From NCBI GenBank assembly GCA_018650465.1, contig JABIFY010000057.1:1-54460 (forward strand): a stretch of DNA of 54,460 nt, written 5' to 3'. Position numbers and translations under genes: made by a program. The notes beneath the pieces are model-generated. The model saw only the letters and a list, made by a program, of their open reading frames with translations. It made no database searches and was not told where the DNA came from. The DNA is from Alphaproteobacteria bacterium. GTDB lineage: Bacteria > Pseudomonadota > Alphaproteobacteria > UBA2966. This document shows, one piece after another, positions 1 through 9,090 of the stretch (position 1 is the stretch's first letter; every line of letters starts with the position of its first letter).

Positions 1-1094
1 TCTTCCATCATCATTCGCATGGTGTGATCAACATCCACCAGAACCTGCGGTGCCAAATAAGGCGTCCCTGGTTTGTCAGCCGGAAAAGTTGATGCGTCAA
101 TCAAGGTCGCGGCACCCTGACCCACAGCCTCAGCAACCTGGGCCCGGACAAAGTCTGCCGCTTTGGCGCTGACCATGGGACCGAGATTTGTCGCCGCCAG
201 GGTCGGATCACCCAGAACATATTTGGCAACCAGCGCGGCGGCACCTGTGACAAATGCAGAATAGAGATCCTTGTGCACATAAATGCGTTCAATGCCGCAA
301 CAGGATTGGCCGCTGTTGAAAAAGGCCCCGTCAACAACATTTTCGATGGCGTGTTCCAGGTCAGCATCTGCCCGCACGTAGGCTGGATCCTTACCGCCCA
401 GTTCCATACCTGTGGCGATGAATTTGCGTGATACAGCTTGCTGAATGGCATGCCCGCCCGTGACAGAACCTGTGAAATTAACAAAGCTCACACGATCATC
501 GGCCACCAGCGTCGCGGTTTGATCGTGATCAAGATTTACGTATTGAAAAACCCCCTCCGGCAATCCAGCCGCGGCAAAAGCATCGGCAAACCGTTCGGCG
601 CACAGAGGCGTTTGATGGGAATGTTTCAGGACGACGGCATTTCCCGCGGCCAACGCGGGAATGATGCCGTTGACGGCGGTCAGGTAAGGAAAGTTCCAGG
701 GGGCCAAAATGGCCACCACACCCAGAGGGACCCGACGGATAAAGCGGTTAAACCCTGGTTGCTGATCCGGCACAACATCTGCAAGGGCTTGCGGGGCAAT
801 CGCAATCATATGCCGGGCGCGCTCTTCCAGGCCGCCGACTTCCCCCGGTGCCTGGCTGATGGGACGCCCCATCTGCCAGGTCAATTCTTGTGCAATGCGA
901 TCCTTGTCAGCGACCAAAGCATCAATTGCCCGGGACAAAATAGCTTGTCGGTCTGAAAGTGGCTGGGCCTGCCAACTTTTTTGCACGGCAACGGCTTTCG
1001 CCAGGACAGCGTCAATTTCGTTGGTGGCCGTATAGGGCCGTTCACAGTAAATGCTGCCATCAACAGGTGATATGGTCTGGAAGGTTTTTGCCAT
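1..1094 (-). CDS. NAD(P)-dependent aldehyde dehydrogenase (3' end outside window)
   Basis: Reading the minus strand from ATG at 1094 gives 364 uninterrupted residues that run off the left edge, so the C-terminal quarter is missing. The ALDH superfamily signatures are in order: Rossmann segment with APWNFP (about residue 128), FTGSVTGG (about 206-213), general-base Glu231 in MELGGKDP, and the catalytic cysteine in NSGQSCCGIER (Cys265/266). The family oxidises aldehydes to acids with NAD(P). The gene begins 37 bases after the stop of a glutamine-synthetase-like gene on the same strand, so they are probably one operon. By family knowledge this pairing fits gamma-glutamylated amine (puu-like) catabolism; the substrate itself is an inference. 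Confidence 0.93.
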   Translation of the reverse strand, partial: MAKTFQTISPVDGSIYCERPYTATNEIDAVLAKAVAVQKSWQAQPLSDRQAILSRAIDALVADKDRIAQELTWQMGRPISQAPGEVGGLEERARHMIAIAPQALADVVPDQQPGFNRFIRRVPLGVVAILAPWNFPYLTAVNGIIPALAAGNAVVLKHSHQTPLCAERFADAFAAAGLPEGVFQYVNLDHDQTATLVADDRVSFVNFTGSVTGGHAIQQAVSRKFIATGMELGGKDPAYVRADADLEHAIENVVDGAFFNSGQSCCGIERIYVHKDLYSAFVTGAAALVAKYVLGDPTLAATNLGPMVSAKAADFVRAQVAEAVGQGAATLIDASTFPADKPGTPYLAPQVLVDVDHTMRMMME

Positions 1095-1131
1095 TCAAGG
1101 TCTCAACAGAAAGCTGGATTGATATCGGAGT

Positions 1132-2499
1132 TTAAATTATTTCGAAGTAGCGCTGCATTTCCCAGTCCGTGATAGCCTTGCGGAATTCGCGTTCTTCCCA
1201 TTCACGTGACTGAGCATAATGCTCAACAAAATCGGCGCCGAATAATTCAACAGCAGCGTCGGAAGTCTTCAATCGACCGGCGGCTTCAATTAAAGTTTTT
1301 GGCAAACCGTATTCTTCGGCAAAAGTCCTGGCATAGGCATTCCCGGCAACAGGATCGCCTGGTTCAATTTTGTTTTCGATGCCCCAAAGACCTGAGCCAA
1401 TGCTGGCGGCAATTGCGATATATGGGTTTATATCAGCAGCTGCAATCCGGTATTCGACGCGTTGGGATTTTTCCGTTCCGGGTATCGCCCGCAAGGCTGT
1501 GGTGCGGTTGTCGATGCCCCAGGTCGCATCTGTCGGTGCCCAAAAGCCTGGGATCAGTCTTGAATAACTGTTTACGGTACAGGCAATCATGGACAAAAGT
1601 TCGGGCATCAGGCGTTGCTGTCCACCGACAAACCAGCGCATTTGATCTGACATATTATGCGGCTTCGATGCATCGTGGAAAACGGCACGACCATCCTTGC
1701 CTTGCAGGGAAATATGGATATGTCCGGATTGGCCGGGATAATCCGGAGACCATTTGGCCATAAAGGTTGCCATCAGCCCCTGTCGTTGAGCCAGGATCTT
1801 TATGAAGGTCTTGAACAGGGCAGCCTTGTCACCCGCATTCAAGGCTTCATCATAAACCAAAGCGGCTTCAAGAACACCCGGCCCGGTTTCCGTATGCAGA
1901 CCCTCGATGGGAAAATCCATTTTGGTGCAGAGCTCAAGATAATCGTGATAGATCTCGGCATGCACTGAATTGCGCAGAACCGAATATCCGAAGTTCCCTG
2001 GCGTCAGGGTATTCAGGTTTTTGAACCCCTTTTCACGCACACTCTCAGGTGTTTCGTCAAAAAGGAAAAACTCAAACTCACAGGCAGCGGAGGCGGCCAG
2101 ACCCATATCATCTGCCCGTTGTAACACCCGACGCAGCGTGCCGCGTGGACAAATCGTTTCTGCCCTCTCCGTGAATTCACACAGGAAAAAAAGTGTGTTT
2201 TCTTCAAAAGGAATTTCACGACAGGTTTCCGGCAAGACTTTTACCCAGGCATCGGGATAGGCCGTATGCCAGCCGGTGTACACAGCGCTGTCATAAAGCT
2301 GGTCATCGGAATCCCAGCCCAGCACTACATCACAAAACCCAAATCCGCTTTCGAGGGCCGAAAAGAATTTGCTGCGATTGATATACTTGCCCCGCAGGAT
2401 GCCATCCATATCGAACACACCCAACTTGATGTAATCAATATTTCGCTCTTCAACAATTGCATGGGCATCTGCAGCCGTTTTGACTTGTCTTGCATCCAT
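1132..2499 (-). CDS. Glutamine synthetase-family ligase (PuuA/GlnT-like)
   Basis: The 455-residue product has the length and domain order of type I glutamine synthetase relatives: an N-terminal beta-grasp half (IKLGVFDMDGILRGKYI) and a C-terminal catalytic half with ATP/metal-binding signatures such as TFMAKWSPDYPGQSGHIHIS and EYRIAAADINPYIAIAA. The divergent D-M-D-G-x-L-R-G motif is typical of the gamma-glutamylpolyamine synthetase/GlnT-like branch rather than housekeeping GlnA. I chose ATG 2499 because AGGCG lies about 9 bases upstream and the homologous core begins there; an open frame continues to 2652. With the ALDH gene downstream it likely gamma-glutamylates an amine before oxidation. 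The amine is unknown, and a role as an ordinary nitrogen-assimilating GS is less likely. Confidence 0.9.
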   Translation of the reverse strand: MDARQVKTAADAHAIVEERNIDYIKLGVFDMDGILRGKYINRSKFFSALESGFGFCDVVLGWDSDDQLYDSAVYTGWHTAYPDAWVKVLPETCREIPFEENTLFFLCEFTERAETICPRGTLRRVLQRADDMGLAASAACEFEFFLFDETPESVREKGFKNLNTLTPGNFGYSVLRNSVHAEIYHDYLELCTKMDFPIEGLHTETGPGVLEAALVYDEALNAGDKAALFKTFIKILAQRQGLMATFMAKWSPDYPGQSGHIHISLQGKDGRAVFHDASKPHNMSDQMRWFVGGQQRLMPELLSMIACTVNSYSRLIPGFWAPTDATWGIDNRTTALRAIPGTEKSQRVEYRIAAADINPYIAIAASIGSGLWGIENKIEPGDPVAGNAYARTFAEEYGLPKTLIEAAGRLKTSDAAVELFGADFVEHYAQSREWEEREFRKAITDWEMQRYFEII

Positions 2500-2678
2500 C
2501 GTGGTACGCCTGACTATTTGTTCTTGATCCCGGCGTTCCTGAATGTTTGTGTCAGGAGCAACCATGTTGAGGATATCAGAAACATGACCCGGTGTCAGAT
2601 GGCTGCAATTTACAAGGCGAACACCCAAACCGCCAGGCAACGTGCTTCGCATTTTTTATAAATTTGGCCAAACGTGGG

Positions 2679-3083
2679 TTAAACATCTTCAGGTGGCCTT
2701 CCCTCAAACATGGTTATTCCATCAGGGATAACTTCCCAAGTTGCCTTGGAGCCCACGAAAATATGTTGTCCAATTTGAATGTCTGGATCTCCGTTGACAC
2801 AACCGAGCGTCACGCCATGAATCCTTCCATCATGTACACCACAAAGAGTGGAACCACATCGGCTACAAAACCGCATACCAAAGCCATGAATACCAACATA
2901 AGACGTTAAAAGCTCTTCGCCTGTGAGCCACCTGAACTCGTCAGGATCGACCAGCGCATAAGCCGACGCCTGCGAGCTAAAGGCTTTGCGGCACCGGGAA
3001 CAATGACAAGACCTGGCATCCCTTAGTCTTCCAGCGACTTCGTATGTAACATCTCCACAGAAACACTCACCGGATATCGTCAT
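2679..3083 (-). CDS. GFA/CENP-V domain protein (glutathione-dependent formaldehyde-activating-like)
   Basis: A 134-residue protein with the zinc-binding pattern of the GFA family: CFCG near residues 7-10, CHCSRC at about 26-31, then CSRCG at about 77-81. This fold is known from S-(hydroxymethyl)glutathione synthase, but most short members have no proven reaction. The start at 3083 is preceded by GAGG about 10 bases upstream; the frame extends to 3131 without a better signal. It sits on the same strand as the GS-like gene, 179 bases upstream of that start, so co-transcription is possible. Function beyond zinc and probable thiol-adduct chemistry is not assignable. Confidence 0.85.
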   Translation of the reverse strand: MTISGECFCGDVTYEVAGRLRDARSCHCSRCRKAFSSQASAYALVDPDEFRWLTGEELLTSYVGIHGFGMRFCSRCGSTLCGVHDGRIHGVTLGCVNGDPDIQIGQHIFVGSKATWEVIPDGITMFEGRPPEDV

Positions 3084-3265
3084 TGACAACCTCAAATATT
3101 CGTTCAGCAGCCCATAGGATTGCGACCTCACGCAGCTCAGCCTGGATCGATCCAGTCTGCTGTTTTCATAACATCCAACTGGCCCAAGACCCAGGTTTTA
3201 TCCGTCTATTAGCCATCACTATGCTCAAGGATATGATCGACGAGATCGGCGTCTCGTCCGCACCA

Positions 3266-3306
3266 AAAAACAAGGCGGCCTCGATATCGAAATCGAAGGC
3301 CGCCTT
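3266..3306 (-). terminator. Intrinsic terminator of tRNA-Pro
   Basis: On the minus strand AAGGCGGCC (3306-3298) pairs with GGCCGCCTT (3280-3272), a 9 bp arm extended by an inner TTCGA/TCGA pairing, followed by GTTTTTT. It lies about 40 bases downstream of the tRNA 3' end and is a textbook Rho-independent terminator. Confidence 0.85.
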
Positions 3307-3347
3307 GCCTGTATCCACCACCGCAAAACTCAGCGGCGGGGTAATGA

Positions 3348-3424
3348 TGGTCGGGGGAACAGGATTTGAACCTGCGACCGCTCGACCCCCAGCCGAGTGC
3401 TCTACCAGACTGAGCTACCCCCCG
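3348..3424 (-). tRNA. tRNA-Pro (anticodon GGG)
   Basis: The minus strand folds as a 77-nt tRNA. The acceptor stem CGGGGGG/TCCCCCG carries a G-T last pair, and the D-arm is GCTC...GAGC. The anticodon arm is CTCGG-loop-TCGAG with loop CTGGGGG, hence anticodon GGG (decoding CCC/CCU). The T-arm has GGTTCAAATCC, and discriminator A is followed by an encoded CCA. The C1-G72 first pair is the usual proline identity feature. It is a single-gene unit with its own promoter and terminator. Confidence 0.96.
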
Positions 3425-3467
3425 ATAATGGGATTTTCAAGCAAATCCTTAGGGTCGAAGCGGGCGC

Positions 3468-3496
3468 ACTATAACGCCGGTTCGGGGCCACTGCAA
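3468..3496 (-). promoter_or_regulatory. Sigma-70-type promoter for tRNA-Pro
   Basis: On the minus strand TTGCAG (-35, 3496-3491) is separated by exactly 17 bases from TATAGT (-10, 3473-3468). The predicted start is about 35-40 bases upstream of the mature tRNA 5' end, consistent with a short 5' leader removed by RNase P. Seen by eye only. Confidence 0.6.
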
Positions 3497-3620
3497 TGCG
3501 CCAGGGTCGCTAAAATACCCCAGAGTGTTTTCAATTTTGATTGAAACACCTAACGCCCGTAAACAGTTGCAAAGTATGGAAGATATGAGACGAGACGATT
3601 CCGGTAAGATTGGTATAGCT

Positions 3621-4085
3621 CTATCGTTTGCGTCTTATCAGAAGTTCTTTCAGGGCCTCAAGCTCGTCCACGACGGCCTGCAGTTCACGGCGTTTGAAAG
3701 CGCTGATTTGCAGCGATCCGTTACCAGTGTCATCGCCATTGCTGGCAGATGCCGCTTGCGATTCTGATGCGTTGGTCTCCGCACCACTCCCTGCAGACTT
3801 GCGTCCGGACGTTTCCCGTAGCAGTTTTTGCACACCCTTGATTGTATAACCATCATTGTACAACAGTGTTCGTATACGCTCCAGCAGCGCGACGTCTTCG
3901 GGGCGATAGTAGCGCCGACCGCCGCCACGCTTCATGGGCTTGATTTGCGTGAATTTGCTCTCCCAGAAACGCAACACGTGCTGCGGCACATCGAGCTCGC
4001 TGGCGACCTCGCTAATGGTTCTGAAGGCACTTGGAGATTTTCGAACCCGACGACCTTCGGTGTCACGTTCGGCAGCATTGCTCAT
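3621..4085 (-). CDS. MerR family transcriptional regulator
   Basis: A 154-residue protein. Residues about 20-90 form a MerR winged helix-turn-helix ([22 protein letters not shown], then [19 protein letters not shown]). A low-complexity Ser/Ala/Gly linker (about 95-125) and a C-terminal amphipathic helix rich in Glu/Leu/Lys follow. No metal- or drug-binding cysteines are visible, so the effector is unknown. In many alphaproteobacteria a MerR-type gene lies immediately after ihfA, as here (115 bases from ihfA). The ribosome site before ATG 4085 is weak. Confidence 0.9.
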   Translation of the reverse strand: MSNAAERDTEGRRVRKSPSAFRTISEVASELDVPQHVLRFWESKFTQIKPMKRGGGRRYYRPEDVALLERIRTLLYNDGYTIKGVQKLLRETSGRKSAGSGAETNASESQAASASNGDDTGNGSLQISAFKRRELQAVVDELEALKELLIRRKR

Positions 4086-4128
4086 AAGGTGAAATCTATT
4101 GTTAGCTGATTATTATTATTGCAGAAAG

Positions 4129-4158
4129 CTTGAAACTGGAAAACTTGAAACCGGAAAA
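4129..4158. repeat. 15-bp tandem direct repeat (2 copies) between ihfA and merR-like gene
   Basis: Two consecutive 15-base units, CTTGAAACTGGAAAA and CTTGAAACCGGAAAA, differ at one position and are followed by a partial third CTGG. They lie in the gap between ihfA and the MerR-like gene, 44 bases upstream of the latter's start, where an operator or simple replication slippage would both be plausible. Confidence 0.75.
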
Positions 4159-4199
4159 CTGGTTACAAAATGTGCCGGAAAAAGACGTTTCCGCATGCA

Positions 4200-4514
4200 C
4201 TATTTTGCGACAGGTTTCGACAAGGTCTGATTGATACGATCTTTCAGAACATGGGACGGTCGAAACACCAGAACACGCCGCGGCAGAATAGGAACTTCCT
4301 CCCCGGTTTTGGGATTGCGCCCAACACGCTGGCCTTTTTCGCGCACGTAAAAACTGCCAAATGATGACACCTTTACGGTTTCCCCACCGATCAAATGATC
4401 TGCGACTTCGTCCAGAATTGATTCAACAAGGTCCGCAGATTCATTGCGTGACAGACCAACTTCCTGGTAAACCGCTTCGCTCAGTTGAGCGCGGGTGACT
4501 GTTCTTCCCGACAT
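4200..4514 (-). CDS. ihfA: Integration host factor subunit alpha
   Basis: The 104-residue sequence is a full-length HU/IHF protein. It has the N-terminal helical dimerisation region ([20 protein letters not shown]), the beta core [17 protein letters not shown], the arm motif [17 protein letters not shown], which carries the intercalating proline, and the basic C-terminus. With IhfB it bends DNA at specific sites for recombination, replication and transcription control. ATG 4514 is preceded by GGAGGG at good spacing. Position next to fabH/plsX and a MerR gene is the usual alphaproteobacterial arrangement. Confidence 0.95.
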   Translation of the reverse strand: MSGRTVTRAQLSEAVYQEVGLSRNESADLVESILDEVADHLIGGETVKVSSFGSFYVREKGQRVGRNPKTGEEVPILPRRVLVFRPSHVLKDRINQTLSKPVAK

Positions 4515-4654
4515 TGTAAAACCCTCCCGTCAGATAGTAACCCTAACGCCCTCTAATAAATGCGTCAATATCAAAGGGATGCGAGACGACGTTCAATTAC
4601 AATGAGATTCAAAAATAAAGCCGAAAAACCAGCCTGAAAGACGGTCGCGGGGGT

Positions 4655-5632
4655 TCAGTAGCGAACCAGACATGCACCCCAGGTGAATCCGCCACCCATA
4701 GCTTCCATCAACAACAAGTCACCAGACTTGATGCGCCCGTCGTCAACCGCGGCTTTCAAGGCCAAAGGCACGGAAGCAGCGGAGGTATTAGCATGTTGGT
4801 CAACGGTCACAATGACTTTGGCGGGATCAATCCCGAGTTTCTTTGCCGTGCCGTCAAGAATACGTTTATTCGCCTGATGTGGAACAACCCAATCAATAGA
4901 TTCTTCTTTAAGATCAACTAGGTCAAGTGTTTCCTTAACAACGGAACTCAAGTTTCTAACGGCGTGTTTAAAAACCTGGCTACCTTCCATCCTGAGAAAA
5001 CCGGTTGTCTGGGTCGATGATGGTCCACCATCGACATACAGCAAATCATGATGCCGACCATCTGAATGGAGTTTCGAGGCCAGGACGCCATGGTCGTCTG
5101 TCGTCCCATTACCCTCTTCAGCCTGCAGAACCACAGCGCCGGCACCGTCCCCGAACAACACACAGGTTGTGCGGTCTTCCCAATCCAGGATGCGAGAAAA
5201 GGTTTCAGCGCCAATAACCAGGGCTGTTTTTGCCTGGCCTGCCTTGATGAAATTGTCGGCTGTTGCCAGCGCAAATACAAATCCGGAGCACACCGCCTGA
5301 ACGTCAAAGGCAAAACCATGTGTCATGCCCAATTTATACTGCACAGTTGTTGCAGTTGCCGGAAAGGTTTCGTCTGGTGTTGCCGTGGCAACAACGATCA
5401 AATCCAAATCATCGACTGACAATCCTGCATTGTTCAGTGCATCTTTGGCCGCTTCCGTCGCCAGATCAGAAGTCAATTCACCGTCCGCGGCCACGTGCCT
5501 GCGGGTAATACCTGAACGAGAAATAATCCACTCGTCTGTCGTGTCGACAATGGTCGACATCTCGGCATTATCGATAATGCGTTCCGGCAAATAACTGCCA
5601 CAGCCCTTGATTCGCGACCGGATTACACTCAC
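4655..5632 (-). CDS. fabH: Beta-ketoacyl-ACP synthase III (FabH)
   Basis: 325 residues, the family length. The thiolase-fold catalytic triad is visible: Cys in [12 protein letters not shown], His in [11 protein letters not shown], and Asn in [15 protein letters not shown]; the C-terminal [14 protein letters not shown] is characteristic. It condenses acetyl-CoA with malonyl-ACP to initiate fatty acid synthesis. The start is GTG at 5632, one base after the plsX stop, indicating translational coupling with plsX. Confidence 0.97.
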   Translation of the reverse strand: MSVIRSRIKGCGSYLPERIIDNAEMSTIVDTTDEWIISRSGITRRHVAADGELTSDLATEAAKDALNNAGLSVDDLDLIVVATATPDETFPATATTVQYKLGMTHGFAFDVQAVCSGFVFALATADNFIKAGQAKTALVIGAETFSRILDWEDRTTCVLFGDGAGAVVLQAEEGNGTTDDHGVLASKLHSDGRHHDLLYVDGGPSSTQTTGFLRMEGSQVFKHAVRNLSSVVKETLDLVDLKEESIDWVVPHQANKRILDGTAKKLGIDPAKVIVTVDQHANTSAASVPLALKAAVDDGRIKSGDLLLMEAMGGGFTWGACLVRY

Positions 5633-5633
5633 G

Positions 5634-6713
5634 TCAAACTACCTTTGTCGAATTTTCAGGCTCCGCCACACTCTCGGGCATAACCGAATTTTCAGGTTCA
5701 ACGCCATCGTGATGTAAATCACGGCTGATGCGCTCTGCGAAATCACTTCGGACCATATCGACAGCAACGCCAATTGCGTTGGCAAAACCGATTGCATCCG
5801 TACCGCCATGGCTTTTGACGACGACGCCATTTAAACCAAGGAATACAGCACCATTATAGGCACCTGGATCGACCTTGGCCTTGAGGCGGTTCAAAGCCGG
5901 TTTGGCCAGCAAATAGCCCAGTTTGGACAACCACGAGCTTTGGAAGGATTCTCGCAGGAAGCTGGAATAGAGACGTGCGATGCCTTCTGCCGTTTTCAGG
6001 GCTACATTGCCGCTGAAACCATCCGTCACAAAAACATCCACTGTGCCTTCGCCGATGTGGTCTCCTTCGACAAAACCGTAGAAGTCGAAAGCAAAATCGC
6101 CATCACGCAACATCTGCCCAGCTAACTTGACGGTTTCATTGCCTTTTGCGTCTTCAACACCGACATTCAACAACCCCACAGTCGGTCGCTTGATGCCCAG
6201 TTCGATGCGGGCGCAAGCCGCGCCCATAATAGCAAACTGCACAAGGTTTTCAGCATCACATTTGACGTTGGCACCCAGATCCAGCATGGCACTCTCGCCG
6301 CGAATCGTCGGGAAGAAAGAAATCATCGCCGGACGATCAATATCGGACTGGGTTTTCAGCACGAATTTGGCCATGGCCATGAGGGCACCGGTGTTGCCCG
6401 CGGACAACACGCCCTGGGCGTCACCATCTTTGACGGCGTTGATGGCCAGCCGCATGCTGCTCTGCCGGCCGCGGCGCAAGGCCTGGGCTGGTTGATCATC
6501 ACTGCCGATGGCTTGGTCCGTATGACGAATTTCAGCCCGGCCTTTCAAGCCAGGCCGAGCATCCAGCAACGGCTTGATCCGCGCTTCGTCACCAAACAAT
6601 AATACGTCAAGGTCCGGATAGCGTTCACACGCAACGACAACGCCACTGACGACCATAGCGGGGCCACCGTCGCCCCCCATGGCGTCCAGAGCAACGACAC
6701 TACGTTTACTCAA
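5634..6713 (-). CDS. plsX: Phosphate acyltransferase PlsX
   Basis: 359 residues starting at a TTG codon preceded by GGAG. The N-terminal [13 protein letters not shown] motif and internal [17 protein letters not shown] and [12 protein letters not shown] are PlsX hallmarks. The enzyme makes acyl-phosphate from acyl-ACP for PlsY-dependent phospholipid synthesis at the membrane face. The C-terminal 25 residues form an acidic tail with an internal repeat (VEPENS, then AEPENS) encoded by a short DNA duplication, beyond the usual core. It sits between rpmF and fabH in the conserved order. Confidence 0.96.
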   Translation of the reverse strand: MSKRSVVALDAMGGDGGPAMVVSGVVVACERYPDLDVLLFGDEARIKPLLDARPGLKGRAEIRHTDQAIGSDDQPAQALRRGRQSSMRLAINAVKDGDAQGVLSAGNTGALMAMAKFVLKTQSDIDRPAMISFFPTIRGESAMLDLGANVKCDAENLVQFAIMGAACARIELGIKRPTVGLLNVGVEDAKGNETVKLAGQMLRDGDFAFDFYGFVEGDHIGEGTVDVFVTDGFSGNVALKTAEGIARLYSSFLRESFQSSWLSKLGYLLAKPALNRLKAKVDPGAYNGAVFLGLNGVVVKSHGGTDAIGFANAIGVAVDMVRSDFAERISRDLHHDGVEPENSVMPESVAEPENSTKVV

Positions 6714-6749
6714 AACGGTTCACTCCGGTCATTTCCGGGTGATCCGAAA

Positions 6750-6935
6750 CTAGAGTGCTGCCGAGGCGTCGACTACTTCACGACCATTGTAATGGCCGCA
6801 TTCACCGCAGACGTGGTGTGGGCGCTTCAGTTCGCCACATTCCTGGCATTCTTCATGAGAAGTCGAAACCAGACTGTCATGTGATCGTCTTTGTCCACGA
6901 CGCGAAGTCGAGATCTTACTTTTAGGTACGGCCAT
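6750..6935 (-). CDS. rpmF: 50S ribosomal protein L32
   Basis: A 61-residue basic protein with [20 protein letters not shown] at the N-terminus and a zinc ribbon [18 protein letters not shown], so the four-cysteine (C+) form of L32. It is a structural component of the large ribosomal subunit near the peptidyl transferase centre. It is followed after 36 bases by plsX in the arrangement that couples ribosome and phospholipid synthesis genes in many proteobacteria. Confidence 0.97.
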   Translation of the reverse strand: MAVPKSKISTSRRGQRRSHDSLVSTSHEECQECGELKRPHHVCGECGHYNGREVVDASAAL

Positions 6936-7072
6936 AACTCAATTGTTCCTCTAGTCAGTTCCCGGTGCAATACAATATTACGCCGGTACGCTTTTTCACT
7001 GCCCTGAATTTCACCAAGCGGAAACCCAGAACCTTTTTCTATTGTCTCAGTCAGGCTTTTCAGTCGGACTTT

Positions 7073-7747
7073 TCAGTCAGATTTCAATGAAGCCAATACG
7101 GCGAACGGATTATCCCGAACGACATCACCTTCATCATTGCCACTCTGGGTCTTTTCCATTTCCACATCTTTATGACGCGGATAGGGATCCAGAGACAGAG
7201 ACAGGTTTTCAACAATCAACTCGCCGATTTCAACGACCCCGGCCCGTAAAATCTCGGGTGGATCCGCCTCTTCGGAATCAAAAACCATTTCACCGTCTTC
7301 GAGGCCTTCCAGCCAGTCATCGACGGTTTCTTCCTTCTTTTCTTTCTTCTTATCTCGTCTGCCGGAATGTCGCGGCGTTCCGGTGTCGATTACATCGGCC
7401 GGATCCGCGCCCTTGGGCAGGAAATCTACTTCAAATTCGTCAGACACCGTCGCCGCAACGGGCTCCAGTGTCACCACGCAAGACTGTACCACATCCGCCT
7501 TGAAGGCGACATGTAGATGTATCCCCTTGTAGGGACCGCGTTGTTGTCTTCGCGACAGCAGCGGCGACGCAGTAACGTCTGCCTGCAAACTGTCCAGCGC
7601 CAGTAAACCCATTCTGGCTGCCAGAGTTTCACGCTCAGCATCTGTTGCTGAAAACGCAATAACTTCCCCATCTTCCGAGATATTATCAACACGGATGATA
7701 CGGCTGAACTCTGCTTCCTGAATGACATTACCGTTGTTATCGGACAT
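7073..7747 (-). CDS. YceD/DUF177 family protein (23S rRNA accumulation)
   Basis: A 224-residue protein of the YceD (DUF177) family, usually encoded just before rpmF, as here. Recognisable are the central PLLSRRQQRGPYKGIHLHVAFKADVVQSCVVTLEPV segment (a shortened family motif with V-x-Q-x-C-V-V-T-L-E-P) and the C-terminal DNPFAVLASLKSD. Family members influence 23S rRNA levels. Between them is a low-complexity Lys/Glu stretch (about residues 130-150) that lengthens this copy. ATG 7747 is chosen because GGAGG lies about 9 bases upstream; an in-frame GTG lies at 7759. Confidence 0.88.
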   Translation of the reverse strand: MSDNNGNVIQEAEFSRIIRVDNISEDGEVIAFSATDAERETLAARMGLLALDSLQADVTASPLLSRRQQRGPYKGIHLHVAFKADVVQSCVVTLEPVAATVSDEFEVDFLPKGADPADVIDTGTPRHSGRRDKKKEKKEETVDDWLEGLEDGEMVFDSEEADPPEILRAGVVEIGELIVENLSLSLDPYPRHKDVEMEKTQSGNDEGDVVRDNPFAVLASLKSD

Positions 7748-7819
7748 ATCGTCCTCCACCGGTATCTGCTCCCCAAATATGGTAAGCGGGCGGCAAAATA
7801 CGCAATGCTTCGGTCCGGG

Positions 7820-8386
7820 TCAACGGCTTTTCTTAACGATTTCACCCAAGAAGGCGATTTTTCCGTCCAAAAGTGGCTCATAGCCCTGTTCACCTAGAAA
7901 ATCAGCCTGTTTGCGCACGTAATCGGCCAAGAATTTCGACTGTATGTCGAGCGTTTCCAAATCTATATCAACCTTGCCGAAGACATTCCGTTTCAGGGCA
8001 TCTTCCAGGGTCGCAGCCTCGATTGCAGTATCATAGGCATCAAGGCGTCCATAAAATGCTTTGGCCATGGCTTTCATATGTTTGCCTACGCGGACATCTG
8101 AAATACCGATCTGGCGCACATTGCGGTCAAAATCAAGAATCATGTAATCAAATATGGCCTGACCCAACTTGCCACTTTGCCTTTGCAGGGCATCTGGCGC
8201 TTTCCTGATATGTGCCAGGACCAGCCAGACATGCAACACGATCATGTCAAAACGACCATCGACCGTATCAGGCACACTGCGTTGTGCATAAAAGTCCGGG
8301 GTGCGGGCCTGGCTCACAGCCGCATCATAGATGGTGCGGGCATCTGCCTTGAGTTTTGAGGGCCTGAACAGGCTGCTAAGAAACAT
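7820..8386 (-). CDS. Ubiquinol-cytochrome c chaperone (Cbp3) family protein
   Basis: 188 residues with the family pattern: IYDAAVSQARTPDFYAQRSVPDTVDGRFDMIVLHVWLV in the first third (length-split motif Y-x-x-x-V-x-x-A-R, then D-x-V-D-G-R-F), then FDYMILDFDRNVRQIGISDVRVGKHMKAMAKAFYGR. These match bacterial relatives of mitochondrial Cbp3/UQCC1, which assist cytochrome b assembly into the bc1 complex. It is upstream of the YceD-like gene on the same strand (72-base gap), the usual alphaproteobacterial pairing, and divergent from bamE. Confidence 0.88.
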   Translation of the reverse strand: MFLSSLFRPSKLKADARTIYDAAVSQARTPDFYAQRSVPDTVDGRFDMIVLHVWLVLAHIRKAPDALQRQSGKLGQAIFDYMILDFDRNVRQIGISDVRVGKHMKAMAKAFYGRLDAYDTAIEAATLEDALKRNVFGKVDIDLETLDIQSKFLADYVRKQADFLGEQGYEPLLDGKIAFLGEIVKKSR

Positions 8387-8434
8387 GAGATATCAAACTT
8401 TTACATTATTCTGACATTGCAGACAGTGCTGTCG

Positions 8435-8463
8435 TTGACAGGGACCGGAAGGCAGTGCAATTT
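8435..8463 (+). promoter_or_regulatory. Candidate promoter for bamE
   Basis: A perfect -35 TTGACA (8435-8440) with 17 bases to CAATTT/AATTTT, a weak -10. It points toward bamE in the 156-base divergent gap. The -35 is convincing; the -10 is poor, so this is tentative. Confidence 0.4.
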
Positions 8464-8542
8464 TGCCCCAAGTGGTAATATGAACGATGTGCCTGCTGGC
8501 TGGACGCAGTGTCTAGCACGGGTTTAACCAAAACGATAGCTG

Positions 8543-9037
8543 ATGTTTTCTGACCTGACGATTTTACGAAAAAAAGCGGGCCGTGCGGCAATGACATCTG
8601 TTGTCGCCCTGGGCCTGTTAACGGCTGTCGGCGCCTGCACGCCCACCGAATATGTTCGCGGGTATGTCCCGACTGAAGAAACCATCAACAAGCTGAAGAC
8701 CGGCGTCGACAACAAACGCAAGGTCGTCCGCCTCGTCGGTTCTCCAACCAGCGTTTCGACTTTCGAAAGCGGTACCTGGTACTACGTTTCCCGCCGCAGC
8801 CAACAGCTGGCCTTTTTTGAAGAAGAATTACTGGACCAAGAAGTCGTGGCAATTGACTTTGACAAGAATGGCCTGGTCAAAGGCCTGCGCCGATATGCCA
8901 TGGACGATGCCCGCAACATCATCCCTGTGGGTCACAAAACGATTTCACATGGTCGAGAGATGGGTATTATGGAACAATTGTTCGGCAACCTCGGTCGTTT
9001 CACCAATGACAGCGGCAGTGGCGGCGTGTCGGAGTGA
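8543..9037 (+). CDS. bamE: Outer membrane assembly lipoprotein BamE (SmpA/OmlA)
   Basis: 164 residues. The N-terminus is a lipoprotein signal peptide with lipobox AVGAC (Cys about residue 32). The SmpA/OmlA core follows: YVRGYVPTEETINKLKTGVDNKRKVVRLVGSPTSVSTFESGTWYYVSRR (abridged pattern G-Y-V then V-x-x-x-x-G-S-P). BamE is a periplasmic-side lipoprotein of the BAM complex that inserts outer-membrane beta-barrels. The start at 8543 lacks a good ribosome site; ATG 8591 also leaves a complete lipoprotein signal. A Gly/Ser-rich C-terminal tail ends the protein. It is monocistronic, with a shared bidirectional terminator downstream. Confidence 0.93.
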   Translation: MFSDLTILRKKAGRAAMTSVVALGLLTAVGACTPTEYVRGYVPTEETINKLKTGVDNKRKVVRLVGSPTSVSTFESGTWYYVSRRSQQLAFFEEELLDQEVVAIDFDKNGLVKGLRRYAMDDARNIIPVGHKTISHGREMGIMEQLFGNLGRFTNDSGSGGVSE

Positions 9038-9090
9038 CAGTAATCAGCCCTGGATATCGCTGAATATTAATTTTTCTGTATTGCTGAACA

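Noticed and set aside
438-956. Open frame on the plus strand opposite the aldehyde dehydrogenase
   Set aside because: It is antisense to a continuous, motif-complete ALDH reading frame and has no recognisable domain.
3266-3306. Considered as an attachment site or repeat next to tRNA-Pro
   Set aside because: The inverted repeat with following T-run fits a terminator; no duplicated tRNA 3' end or integrase gene is present.
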